A stretch of 64,000 bases of DNA from Lamellibrachia columna (Eukaryota > Annelida > Polychaeta > Sabellida > Siboglinidae): positions 375,501 to 439,500 of the forward strand of contig OY759273.1 of assembly GCA_963662155.1 (NCBI GenBank). The letters are read 5' to 3'. The translations under genes were made by a program, and so were the position numbers. Shown here piece after piece: positions 11,801 through 24,000 of this stretch. The notes below the pieces were generated by a model. The model did not search any database. It had not been told where the DNA came from and was given only the letters and a program-made list of their open reading frames with translations. Position 1 is the stretch's first letter. Each line of letters opens with the position of its first letter.

Positions 11801-14800
11801 GCCCAGTATTTCACTAGGATTGTCTTTAAAGGAACTGATCTAACGGGCCCAGTGTTTCATTAGGATTGTCTTTAAAGGAAGTGGTCTAACAGGCCCAGTG
11901 TTTCACTAGGATTGTCTTTAAAGGAAGTGATCTAACAAGCCCAGTGTTTCATTAGGATTGTCTTTAAAGGAAGTGATCTAACAGGCCCAGTGTTTCACTA
12001 GGATTGTCTTTAAAGGAACTGATATAACGGGCCCAGTGTTTCACTAGGATTGTCTTTAAAGGAACTGATATAACGGGCCCAGTGTTTCACTAGGATTGTC
12101 TTTAAAGGAAGTGATCTAACAGGCCCAGTGTTTCATTAGGATTGTCTTTAAAGGAAGTGATCTAACAGGCCCAGTATTTCACTAGGATTGTCTTTAAAGG
12201 AACTGATCTAACGGGCCCAGTGTTTCATTAGGATTGTCTTTAAAGGAAGTGATCTAACAGGCCCAGTGTTTCATTAGGATTGTCTTTAAAGGAAGTGATC
12301 TAACAGGCCCAGTGTTTCACTAGGATTGTCTTTAAAGGAACTGATCTAACGGGCCCAGTGTTTCACTAGGATTGTCTTTAAAGGAAGTGTTCTAACGGGC
12401 CCAGTGTTTCATTAGGATTGTCTTTAAAGGAACTGATCTAATGGGCCAAGTGTTTCACTAGGATTGTCTTTAAAGGAAGTGATCTAACTGGCCCAGTGTT
12501 TCATTAGGATTGTCTTTAAAGGAACTGATATAACTGGCCCAGTGTTTCACTAGGATTGTCTTTAAAGGAACTGATCTAATGGGCCAAGTGTTTCACTAGG
12601 ATTGTCTTTAAAGGAAGTGATCTAACAGGCCCAGTGTTTCATTAGGATTGTCTTTAAAGGAACTGATCTAACGGGCCCAGTGTTTCACTAGGATTGTCTT
12701 TAAAGGAACTGATCTAACGGGCCCAGTGTTTCACTAGGATTGTCTTTAAAGGAAACGGGCCAAGTGTTTCACCTTTTTATGTTGTCATAAAATATGTTAT
12801 TTCTCTTTTAAATCTCATTTTGCTCATAAAAGAATGGTTGACTGGGAAAACACATGTAATGGAGTTTATTATAATATTAATTATAAGTAGCACATAAAAC
12901 GTGGTGGAATTTGTCCATTACATTGACACTGATTGACATTGACACTTATTAATGAAGAAATAAGTGGAAAATACTTAGAAAAATTACATAAATGTATTGA
13001 TAAAATCTTCTTGTAGAAATGACATGATTATCTGAGTGAGATGGCCCATCATAATCAGTCATATAATCTGTCATATAATACAATAATGAGTGTCTTTGTC
13101 TTTGCTGTGCTACTTACCCCGCCCCCTGCCACCATCAGATTCAAGTAAGTGACTCTTCTTTCTACCCTCATCTCTGTATATAATAATGTGAATATTTTCC
13201 GTAATGTTAATGTGAAAGCAGTGCCAAAAAAGTTAAATTAATGTCTTGAAAAACATGTTTCCTCATCTAGATGGGTACATCGTTTTACACAAATATAATT
13301 TTCATAATGAAAAGGGTGATTACAATGGTAGGGAACTTATGAGTTGCATATTTTGGCTGTGTTGGTGGTTTCTCCTAGCATAAGACAAGAACTTGATGTG
13401 CTACAGTTGGCATATCTGTGGATATGAAACAGTTGACTGTGTTTGTTTTGCAGTCATAGGTTTTCTGTATCATGAGTGGCCATTGATGCTAACCGACTGA
13501 CTCTAAAGACTGCAGTGTTAAAATGATTGACATCTTAATATAGATGGAAAGGGTTGATTTCTTGATTAGCCAATGGCTTCTTAGACCATACCTTCTGTAG
13601 CATTTGATGACAATCTAATTCAATCTAGTTAAAACTGTCTGTGGCCTGCCACTGCTGCTGCAAATAAACCATGCTATGAACTCATCAACTGGAGGAGCTG
13701 ATGATTGGTTCACTTCAGCCAGGGAGGATGTGATGTAATGATATAGTCCATAGCCAGGTCTGCCACATTGTTGAAATATGTATTTTTACTTGAAATTCTG
13801 TATAAAGCCATATAAATCTGAATCACGTAACATGCCTACAACATGATTGATTACCCAATTATACCTACCTGGCACATCAAACAAAATCTGTTAGTGTTTG
13901 CCAGAAATCTGTCTAACATCAAAGGTATTTGTTCTTTGACTTCTACAAATTATTCGTATCATTTTATATAAGTGTGATTAACACAAGAATGTATGTGATT
14001 TATCACGATTTTTCCTTTTTAAGCTAATCTGTATTACAATGGGATACGGCCGTATTCCTCCCCAAATCCACATTGTATGTGGGACATCCATAGAAAGTAA
14101 CAGGTTGTAATATCCCTGCCATTGTTTGTCCCCCACGGAGGCTGGGATCCATCTATGACTGGGATCCTTCCCCCTACCAGTGAAGGGAGAGAGATCTGAC
14201 TTGTGGTGGGTTGTAGGTTCAGACACGCAGCCATCCGCTCCTTGCTCGGAGGCAAAAGGAAAGTTATAGAACCTAAACACCACATGGTAGACGTTGTTAG
14301 CATCGCAACGCAGAATAAGGCTATCACACCCCCTAGGGGTAAGTACAGCGCAAGACCATTGCGCCCCCTAAGGGTAAGAACATGTTCTTTAATAATATTT
14401 CAATAGTCAAACTTGTCTGAACTAATTCCAATGAAAGGCTTAAATAATTATGTTACCTACTTTAAGAACACCTTGGCACAATGGCTGATCTATATCATTC
14501 ATGATTATAATCATGTTGATAATATTAAGTAGGATCAAATGTTCAGCTTTTTATTTAGTTGTTTGTTTAATTTGTTACATGTTATGCAAGGAAATATAGT
14601 TTTCTTAGTAGGAAATTAATTTAAGTACTTAGTTTTTACTCTCGATGAACATATAAAACATTTATATAGACATTTAGTATATTTATTCAATGGAACACAA
14701 TTTAGTATTTATTGGTAATATTTATCATCACAAGCACATAAAATATGTGTCATTAACTACTACAAGTATGTAGTGACTAAGAAAAGTAGAATATTTGTTT

Positions 14801-14963
14801 TCACAGAATTAACATTTTGCAGATATGATAAAATAAATACATAAAAATATTGCTACCGACATGAATTATTTGAAGTTTTGTAGCTTATGTAAATTTGAAA
14901 TGTGACCTAAATTTCTTAAGACAACTTTGACATCAACACCATTTCTGGGTAAGTTTAAGGAAT

Positions 14964-15020
<57 letters not shown>

Positions 15021-18000
15021 TTTACCCAGAATGACTTCAGATGAAAAATGTTTGTCTCTGTTTTTGGTGTATATGACTTGAATGTTGCATTCTTTCAGAA
15101 GAAATGTTTGGCAAGTTTACGTTTTCGGCCCCATCCTATTCGATTCTGGAGAGTGCTGGCGTCTTGCAGATAGATGTGATATTCCACAGGAGAAGGACAA
15201 GGTAGGTTCCTGAATAGCTCTGTGAGAGAGATATGTCATATTTTATGAGACAAACCCCTGCAGATAGATGTGATCTTCCACAGGAGAAGGATGAGGTAGG
15301 TTCCTGAATAGCTCTGCGAGAGAGAGATATCATATCTTATGAGACAAACCCATGCATATGTTACTTGAAATACCCTATATGCACATAGGGTATTATTGTG
15401 GTCTAAATAGCACTGCGGAATGCACCAATGTTATCGCCTAGCTGTGCGCAGTACCCACGGAAGCTGGTGCATGTCACAGCACTAATTGAACCACAAAAGT
15501 GTCCTAAAATGCAATATTTGCTAATCATATCTAAACTTTTTTGTGCACCTAAGCTGATGCAGTATGATGGAATGAATGTTTCGGGATATGTAAAACAAGA
15601 TAAGAACGAAACATAAAGTCGTAATACTAAGTACCACATAGATGCAAGATTACCAATATATCATATTGGTTAACATCTTTAATTATTTTCAACAGTTTTC
15701 TTTTGATTCCGTCTAAGACAAACTGGTCAACCCAGAGTGTCCCTCTCGGCACTAAGCAGGTCAGTGACCTGGGTACCCTTTCACTAAGATTTTTATTAAC
15801 TCATTAGCGTGATTTTTGCTCCTTAGGCTTAGCTATGATCAAAACAGAAAAGTGCGTTTCACTAAGAATAAATCATAGAAACTCCTTAAAACACTTCTTA
15901 AACGATGAGGTTAGATCGCTCAAAAGCAAAACATATCCGTCATAAATAGTCACATTTGCCTACTTCACTTTGACTCCACTTTTACGTAGACATCCAGTTT
16001 TTTACAGCCAAATAAGTTTTTAAAGTGTGAGTAATGAATAGTTTGTAAATTATGGCTTTTTTCTACAGCGTCTATTTTACAGTACTAATGTTGAAAAGTC
16101 ATTGTGTGCCCTGTTTTACGGCACCGCGAAGGTCAAAGACAGAAGTTGTTCGCAAAACATTTCATATTCAATTCAACCTCAGTTGTATCTAACCAAAACC
16201 TGTATATTTGAATACTCAATGACACAACTTTACACCTCAGTTGTATCTAACCAAAACCTGCATATTTGAATATTCAATGACACAACTTTACACCTCAGTT
16301 TAACAAGATTTAACAAGATTTGCCATCCAAGCCAAAGGCCCAGATGGCAAGTGGACAAGGAAGCCATTGGCTTATCGAGAGTCCAACAATGTTCATCTAC
16401 TTATAACCCGCCCTCCTGAGATATGTGTCAACCTTGTTTTTAAACATATTCACGCTACTAGCAGTTACAAAATCTGTAGAAAATTTCTTCCTTTCATTTA
16501 TTGTCCTCTGTGAGAACGAGTGCTTCCTGATGTCCAATCTACATTGATCCTTTACTAATTTTACCTCATGTCCTCTAGTTCTGCTATCCTTCTTAAGTGA
16601 GAAAAACATATTTCTATCAATATTTTCATACCCATTCAATATCTTAAAAACTTCAATCTGATCTCCTCTTAACCTTCTTGTCTCTAGAGTTGTTAAACCA
16701 CATTCTTTCAGGCGTTCTTTATAACTAAGGTCTCTCAGTTCTGGAATAATTTTAGTTGCTCTGCTTTGTACGCGTTCAAGCGTATCTATATCCTTCTTAC
16801 GATATGGTCTCCATGCTTGTATACAGTATTCTAAATGAGGTCTAACTATTGCGTTATACAGAGGTATAATTAACTTTTTTTCTTGTATGTTATGTTTCTT
16901 CTAATCAATCCAAGAATTTGATTACCATTTGAAGCTGCAATACCACACTGCTCTGAAACTTTCATATCAGCGCTTATTGTAACTCCTAAGTCCTTTTCTT
17001 TTACAGTAGTACCCAGAACAGTATCTCCCATTTTATAGTTTACATCCAAGTTCCCATGTCCTGTATGTAGGCATTTACATTTCCCAAAATTGAACAACAT
17101 CTGCCATTTCTCAGACCATTTCACTAATCTGTCTAGATCGTTTTGTAAATGTTGTTTATCACCATCAGTATTAACCTTTCTAAAAAGTTTTGTGTCATCC
17201 GCAAATTTCAGTATGTTACTTGTTATACTGTCGTCCAAGTCATTGATATATATTAAGAATAATATAGGTCCTAATACTGATCCTTGAGGTACCCCACTCA
17301 AAACCGATTTCCAATTTGAAACTTCTCCATCTACTACAACTCGTTGTCTTCTGTCAGTCAGCCATTGTTCTATCCAGTCAGTTATGCTGTCCCCGATACC
17401 ATGGGCTTTTAATTTAAGTAGTAATCTTTGATGTGGCACTTTGTCAAAAGCTTTCTGAAAATCTAAGTAGATAATATCTACTGGCTATCCCACGTCTATC
17501 CACTTAGTGATTTCTTCCAAAAAACATAACATATTTGTTAAGCATGACCTCTCTTTAAGGAATCCATGTTGAGTTGTATCTAACCATAACCTCAAAAACT
17601 CATCAAAACACGTGTCACAGAAATAGTGTCCTCTGTGACACCTCGTCTTATAAACTTATACTTTTTATCTTCACCTAGTGAGCAAATAATTCAAATATGT
17701 TTGAAAAGTGTTCGATGCAACGTATTATCAGCCACTTTTGGACAACTTTTTCTATTTATTTTGCCCAATTGTGCACACTGTGGAGCCTATGATGTAAAAT
17801 TCAATCATTAGCTTATGATTGATTTAATGAGCATCTTAGTGAAACGCATTTTGAAAACTCTCTTAAAAATCTATGATGGATTCTGTTTTATGATGGGTTC
17901 TCCTAATGAGCTCATTATTTTAGTGAAACATTCCCCTGGTCACTGTTCATGTTGTGCTATTGTCCAGGTTGTGTAATCATTATTTTAGTGAAACATTCCC

Positions 18001-21000
18001 CTGGTCACTGTTCATGTTGTGCTGTTGTCCAGGTTGTGTAATCATTATTTTAGTGAAACATTCCCCTGGTCACTGTTCATGTTGTGCTGTTGTCCAGGTT
18101 GTGTAATCATTATTTTAATGAAACATTCCCCAGGTCACTGTTCATGTTGTGCTATTGTCCAGGTTGTGTAATCATTATTTTAGTGAAACATTCCCCAGGT
18201 CACTGTTCATGTTGTGCTATTGTCCAGGTTGTGTAATCATTATTTTAGTGAAACATTCCCCAGGTCACTGTTCATGTTGTGCTATTGTCCAGGTTGTGTA
18301 ATCATTATTTTAGTGAAACATTCCCCAGGTCACTGTTCATGTTGTGCTATTGTCCACGTTGTGTAATCAACATAATATTGCACTTTGTAAACTCGACTAC
18401 TGGGAAAAAAGTGTTCTAGTGTAATGGCAGTGAGAGTTGACGTGGCCCTTCCTGCCTCAGTTCCTCGTAGTAGCTGCGTGTCATTTGAATCATCTGGTGC
18501 GTGCTAATTGTGCTGCCATGACTCGGATGTATTTGTGAGACTCTTCAGTTAATTAAACATAAATCAATGAGGGTAATTAGTAGGTACAGCCATCGGCATC
18601 TGACGAAATAAGACGCCATTCAATCTTGTGTGGGTGACAAAAAAGAAATAATTTATTTGTAAAAAATTCATATTCTAGCTGGTATTTATCAGTGAAAAAT
18701 ATGTTTTTACATGCAGTGTTTTAGAATAACTCTTCATATGTGCAAGCATGCATTCTTGGGCATACCTGCATGTGAAAATGCTCTGAAGGTTTTTTCCAAG
18801 TATCAGTTATAAAGTATAAATACCATAGTCAGGGCGTGGTTAGCAAAATTGCACTTATTTGGCAGAGCACGAAAAGGGGAACCACAAAATTTTCCAACGC
18901 CCACAGGGTGCTCAAATGTTGGCAATATTGAGCTGATGAGAATATAAACCCCAAAGTTTTCTTACCATAACAGTAGCTTTCAGCATTTTTTTGTGTAGGT
19001 ATTCCAGGAATGATTACGCTTCTTTTGATATCTAGCATGTCATAGTAGGTTAATTTGTTTACAATTTTACGATCGATTTAATCCTAGTGAAAATCGGAGT
19101 TGTGTACAAATTTTCTACATGCGGGTTCTGATGTGCATGGGTGATTTCAGAGTCCCAATGTGTACCACTGGCCACCTCTTCACATCAGTGTCAAACAAAA
19201 ACTAATAAAGGTATTTTAATTATTGTTTTCCTTGAATGCAGTTAATATAACAATATTTTGGATTCATGTGTTTACAACTTTTAATAATGCATGAGGTGAA
19301 ATAACTCTTTATTGGTTATTCCAGTATCTCTAACACCAGACCCCATTTGCAGCACCATGTAATATGAATTTAAGTTAGTATAGTATACCGATACATAAGT
19401 TAGTATAGTATACATAAGGTGAATATGCAGATGATGATATTAGAACCTTCTAAGACATATATAGTGAAAGGAATATTTTATTTGCAATTTTAGGAGGTTT
19501 TTCACACAAGAGCACCTGGTCAATTGTATCCATACTTTGGACACTTCTAGAAATCTAATCCAGATAGTTTTCACCAATCGTTTTCAAACTTTGTTCAACC
19601 AATGCCTTCTGGAAACCCCCATACATTTTAGCAAGGTGGTGTCAAGAAACTGTCCAGCGAAGATGACCACTACATGGTTATCTACTGTGATGACCAGGGC
19701 TACCATTGCACCCGGTTCTGGAGCATGCATAATGTGGACAACAGTAGCTGTGTTGGCTTTAGTTGAGGAAATAGTTCTGTGTATACCGCATTAACACCAT
19801 TCAATCTATGGAACCTTTAAAAGTGCATATCTCAAGCTTTGCCAGTATTCCGCTCACTAACATCGAGACATCATATCCACATTCAGTGTCAAGGGCGAAA
19901 GGTCAGGCATGGAAATCATAATGAAGAAATAATAGAGACCTTCCTTTACCTGGCATTCATTTACCTAAGCATACCTTTGATGTAATCTAACTACAACAAC
20001 TCTGATGTCTTCCAATGTATTAAGACGACAAGACATCTGAGTAGCATCAACGAAGCTAGAATGGACCCCTTCTGTCAGATACACCGCACGTGTGTATATA
20101 TTTCCTCCCACTAAGATAACACACACATAAGCATTATCAGTTTAATAATAAATTATGCCTAAATAACATTTGATCATCTATGTGTTCATGCCACAAACAG
20201 TAACCTTTTTCAGGATGCCCTGCTTCAACAAGTCATACGGGCTGTTTACCAAGCCAGAGTCTGGGTTATCTAACATCAGATAAATGCTATGGTGTCTTCT
20301 AGGAAGGCACATTAGCATCCCTTTTGGATGACACTTCCTGACGTGTCAGGTGCTCTTTTGTGAAGAAAAAATGCTGCAATTGCAAATATACAAAAGCATA
20401 TAAAATGGAATGCACCGCATTCTGCAAGGACAAGTGTGACATAAACTGTTGTCACATTGATACATTGACGTTCCTTTCTTTAGTGACTCCACCATATCAG
20501 TGGCACTGCTTGCATTGTCATAGGGGGCACTAAACTGGTACAATCGGAACTCCAAAATCGCCAGTGCACACCAGAACCCACCTGTAGGAAATGTGTACGT
20601 AACTCAAATTTCACTAGAATTTGATCGATCGTACAATTGTCAAAAAGCAACCTGCTAAGACATGTTATACATCAAAAGAAGTGCTAACATTCCTGGAATA
20701 CTGATGCAAAATAATGAGAAAAACAATTGTGACGGTAACACAACTTTCACAAAAAAACCTGGGGGTCGTATTGTCATTGGCCCAATATTGCCAAAATTTT
20801 AGGGCCCCTTGGGTGGTCTGAAAATACTTTTTTGTGTGGCTTCTCTTTTAAATCAATTAGTATAACCTAAGGAAGCCACATAAAGATTTGGTGCTTTTGT
20901 CTGCCAAGTAATTATAATCAACAAAAAGTTACCTAACCACCCTGATTATTGTGTCTTAAGTATGAGACATCAACCACCATAATGCCTTTCACTTGTTACA

Positions 21001-24000
21001 CTTGTATGTCATGTTGTGATCAACTTTTGTCTTTCAAATAAGACATCAACCACTGTAAGGCCTTTCACTTGCTACACGTGCATGTCATCTTATGATCATC
21101 TTGTGTTTTTCAAATAAGATATCAATCACTGTAAGACCTTTCAGTTGCTACACATGTATGTCTTCTTGTGATCATCTTGTGTCTTATAAATGAGACATCA
21201 ACCTTTGTAAGACCTTCCACTTGTTATGCTTGCATATCATCTTGTGATAATCTTGTGTCTTTCAAATGAGACATCAACCACTGTAAGACCTTCCACTTGT
21301 TATGCTTGCATATCATCTTGTGATCATCTTGTGTCTTTCAAATAAGATATCAATCACTGTAAGACCTTTCAGTTGCTACACATGTATGTCATCTTGTGAT
21401 CATCTTGTGTCTTATAAATGAGACATCAATCACTGTAAGACCTTTCAGTTGCTACACATGTATGTCATCTTGTGATCATCTTGTGTCTCTCAAATGAGAC
21501 ATCAACCTTTGTAAGACCTTCCACTTGTTATGCTTGTGTATCATCTTTTGATAATTTTGTGTCTCAAATGAGATATCAACCATGGTAAGACCTTCCACTT
21601 GTTATGCTTGCATATCATCTTGTGATCATCTTGTGTCTTTCAAATAAGATATCAATCACTGTAAGACCTTTCAGTTGCTACACATGTATGTCATCTTGTG
21701 ATCATCTTGTGTCTTATAAATGAGACATCAATCACTGTAAGACCTTTCAGTTGCTACACATGTATGTCATCTTGTGATCATCTTGTGTCTCTCAAATGAG
21801 ACATCAACCTTTGTAAGACCTTCCACTTGTTATGCTTGTGTATCATCTTTTGATAATTTTGTGTCTCAAATGAGATATCAACCATGGTAAGACCTTCCAC
21901 TTGTTATGCTTGCATATCATCTTGTGATCATCTTGTGTCTTTCAAATAAGATATCAATCACTGTAAGACCTTTCAGTTGCTACACATGTATGTCATCTTG
22001 TGATCATCTTGTGTCTTATAAATGAGACATCAACCTTTGTAAGACCTTCCACTTGTTATGCTTGCATATCATCTTGTGATAATCTTGTGTCTTTCAAATG
22101 AGACATCAACCACTGTAAGACCTTCCACTTGTTATGCTTGCATATCATCTTGTGATCATCTTGTGTCTTTCAAATAAGATATCAATCACTGTAAGACCTT
22201 TCAGTTGCTACACATGTATGTCATCTTGTGATCATCTTGTGTCTTATAAATGAGACATCAATCACTGTAAGACCTTTCAGTTGCTACACATGTATGTCAT
22301 CTTGTGATCATCTTGTGTCTCTCAAATGAGACATCAACCTTTGTAAGACCTTCCACTTGTTATGCTTGTGTATCATCTTTTGATAATTTTGTGTCTCAAA
22401 TGAGATATCAACCATGGTAAGACCTTCCACTTGTTATGCTTGCATATCATCTTGTGATCATCTTGTGTCTTTCAAATAAGATATCAATCACTGTAAGACC
22501 TTCCACTTGTTATGCTTGCATATCATCTTGTGATCATCTTGTGTCTTTCAAATAAGATATCAATCACTGTAAGACCTTTCAGTTGCTACACATGTATGTC
22601 ATCTTGTGATCATCTTGTGTCTCTCAAATGAGACATCAACCTTTGTAAGACCTTCCACTTGTTATGCTTGTGTATCATCTTTTGATAATTTTGTGTCTCA
22701 AATGAGATATCAACCATGGTAAGACCTTCCACTTGTTATGCTTGCATATCATCTTGTGATCATCTTGTGTCTTTCAAATAAGATATCAATCACTGTAAGA
22801 CCTTTCAGTTGCTACACATGTATGTCATCTTGTGATCATCTTGTGCCTCTCAAATGAGACATCAACCTTTGTTATGCTTGTGTATCATCTTGTGATAATT
22901 TTGTGTCTCAAATGAGATATCAACCATGGTAAGACCTTCCACTTGTTATGCTTGCATATCATCTTGTGAACATCTTGTGTCTTTCAAATGAGATATCAAC
23001 CACTGTAAGACCTTCCACTTGGTATGCTTGTATGTCATCTTGTGATCATCTTGTGTCTTTCAAATGAGATATCAACCACTGTAAGACCTTCCACTTGGTG
23101 ATCATCTTGTGTCTCTCAAATGAGACATCAACAATTGTAAGACTTTCCACTTGTTATGTTTGTATATCATCTTGTGATCACCTTGTGTCTTTCAAATGAG
23201 ACATCAACCACTATAAAGTATTCCACTTGGTAGGGGAGACCGGGGTTAGTTGTAACACAGTTGTAACAGACGTACTACAGACAAGACTAATAATACAAAT
23301 TATTTTGCAAGGTAACATTATTTTCATCAACATTTTTATGCATGCTACATGTGATATTACGTGGATCTGTTTTAAAGAGGAGAAAAAAACGGTAGTTTCT
23401 TACACTTTCGCTTGTTAAGGGTTTGTAAATTACTTATAATATGCTACTCTTCTTTGGAAGTTCTCGTCATGAATATATCCTCTATTCTCTGCAAAGGCCA
23501 TTAAGCAGTGTTTTAAATATGTTTAATATAATCACAGGTGTGGTGAACGAGGTGGTGCTGTGGCAAGTTGTAGTATTTTCCTGGTCAAATTGTAATTTCA
23601 CAGTATCATGCACAAAATGTTACTCGGGAGAGACAAAATGTTGGGAAAGTGCCATCCATTGTAAATTGGATGGCGATTAATAAATGTTTTGTAATTAATA
23701 TATGTTTCTATTCGGATCTGCCTATTACTTTTTTATATATAAGTATTTTATGTTGGGCCTATTACGTCTTATAAGCTAGTCAGCAATTTTGTTTAGCTAG
23801 ATCTGTATTAACACAATTCAAAGTCATTAATTTTGTATACTGGTATATGTTACATTTTGCCTGGATGGTAAAACATATATGTTACAACTTGCCCTGCTAG
23901 ATGTTGCAACTTGCCAGGCTTCAGGATAAATTGTCTTTAGGAGACCTCATAAAATGTATCATTGTGCAAATGAGTATTGCATTAAGCATTTGTTTATGAC

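Larger units (their letters stand above)
12771..15098. other. Intron, mostly unique
   Basis: It holds the candidate 6-nt microexon at 13139. At 14030-14400 there is a moderately GC-rich stretch ending in two CCCCCTAGGGGTAAG-like copies that may be an unclassified dispersed repeat. An AT-rich tract lies at 14520-14960. No supported gene on either strand. Confidence 0.5.
15761..17946. mobile_element. DNA transposon with about 110-bp imperfect TIRs, interrupted by CR1-E
   Basis: The left end reads CAGTGACCTGGGTACCCTTT then CACTAAG. The right end reverse-complemented reads CAGTGACCAGGGGAATGTTT then CACTAAA. The match continues inward through CTCATTAG, ATCATAAAACAG-like and GCGTTTCACTAAG segments (15860 against 17835). 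Without the nested LINE it is about 0.9 kb and has no ORF. hAT-like ends are possible, but the target-site duplication is masked by the array on the right. Confidence 0.7.

Noticed and set aside
13442..13480. Possible exon after TTTGTTTTGCAG
   Set aside because: The phase-2 frame meets a stop within eight codons and no donor keeps the required phase.
14034..14327. Minus-strand 97-101-codon ORFs in a GC-richer stretch
   Set aside because: Two frames are open over the same stretch and no domain or splice signals are visible; more likely a dispersed repeat.
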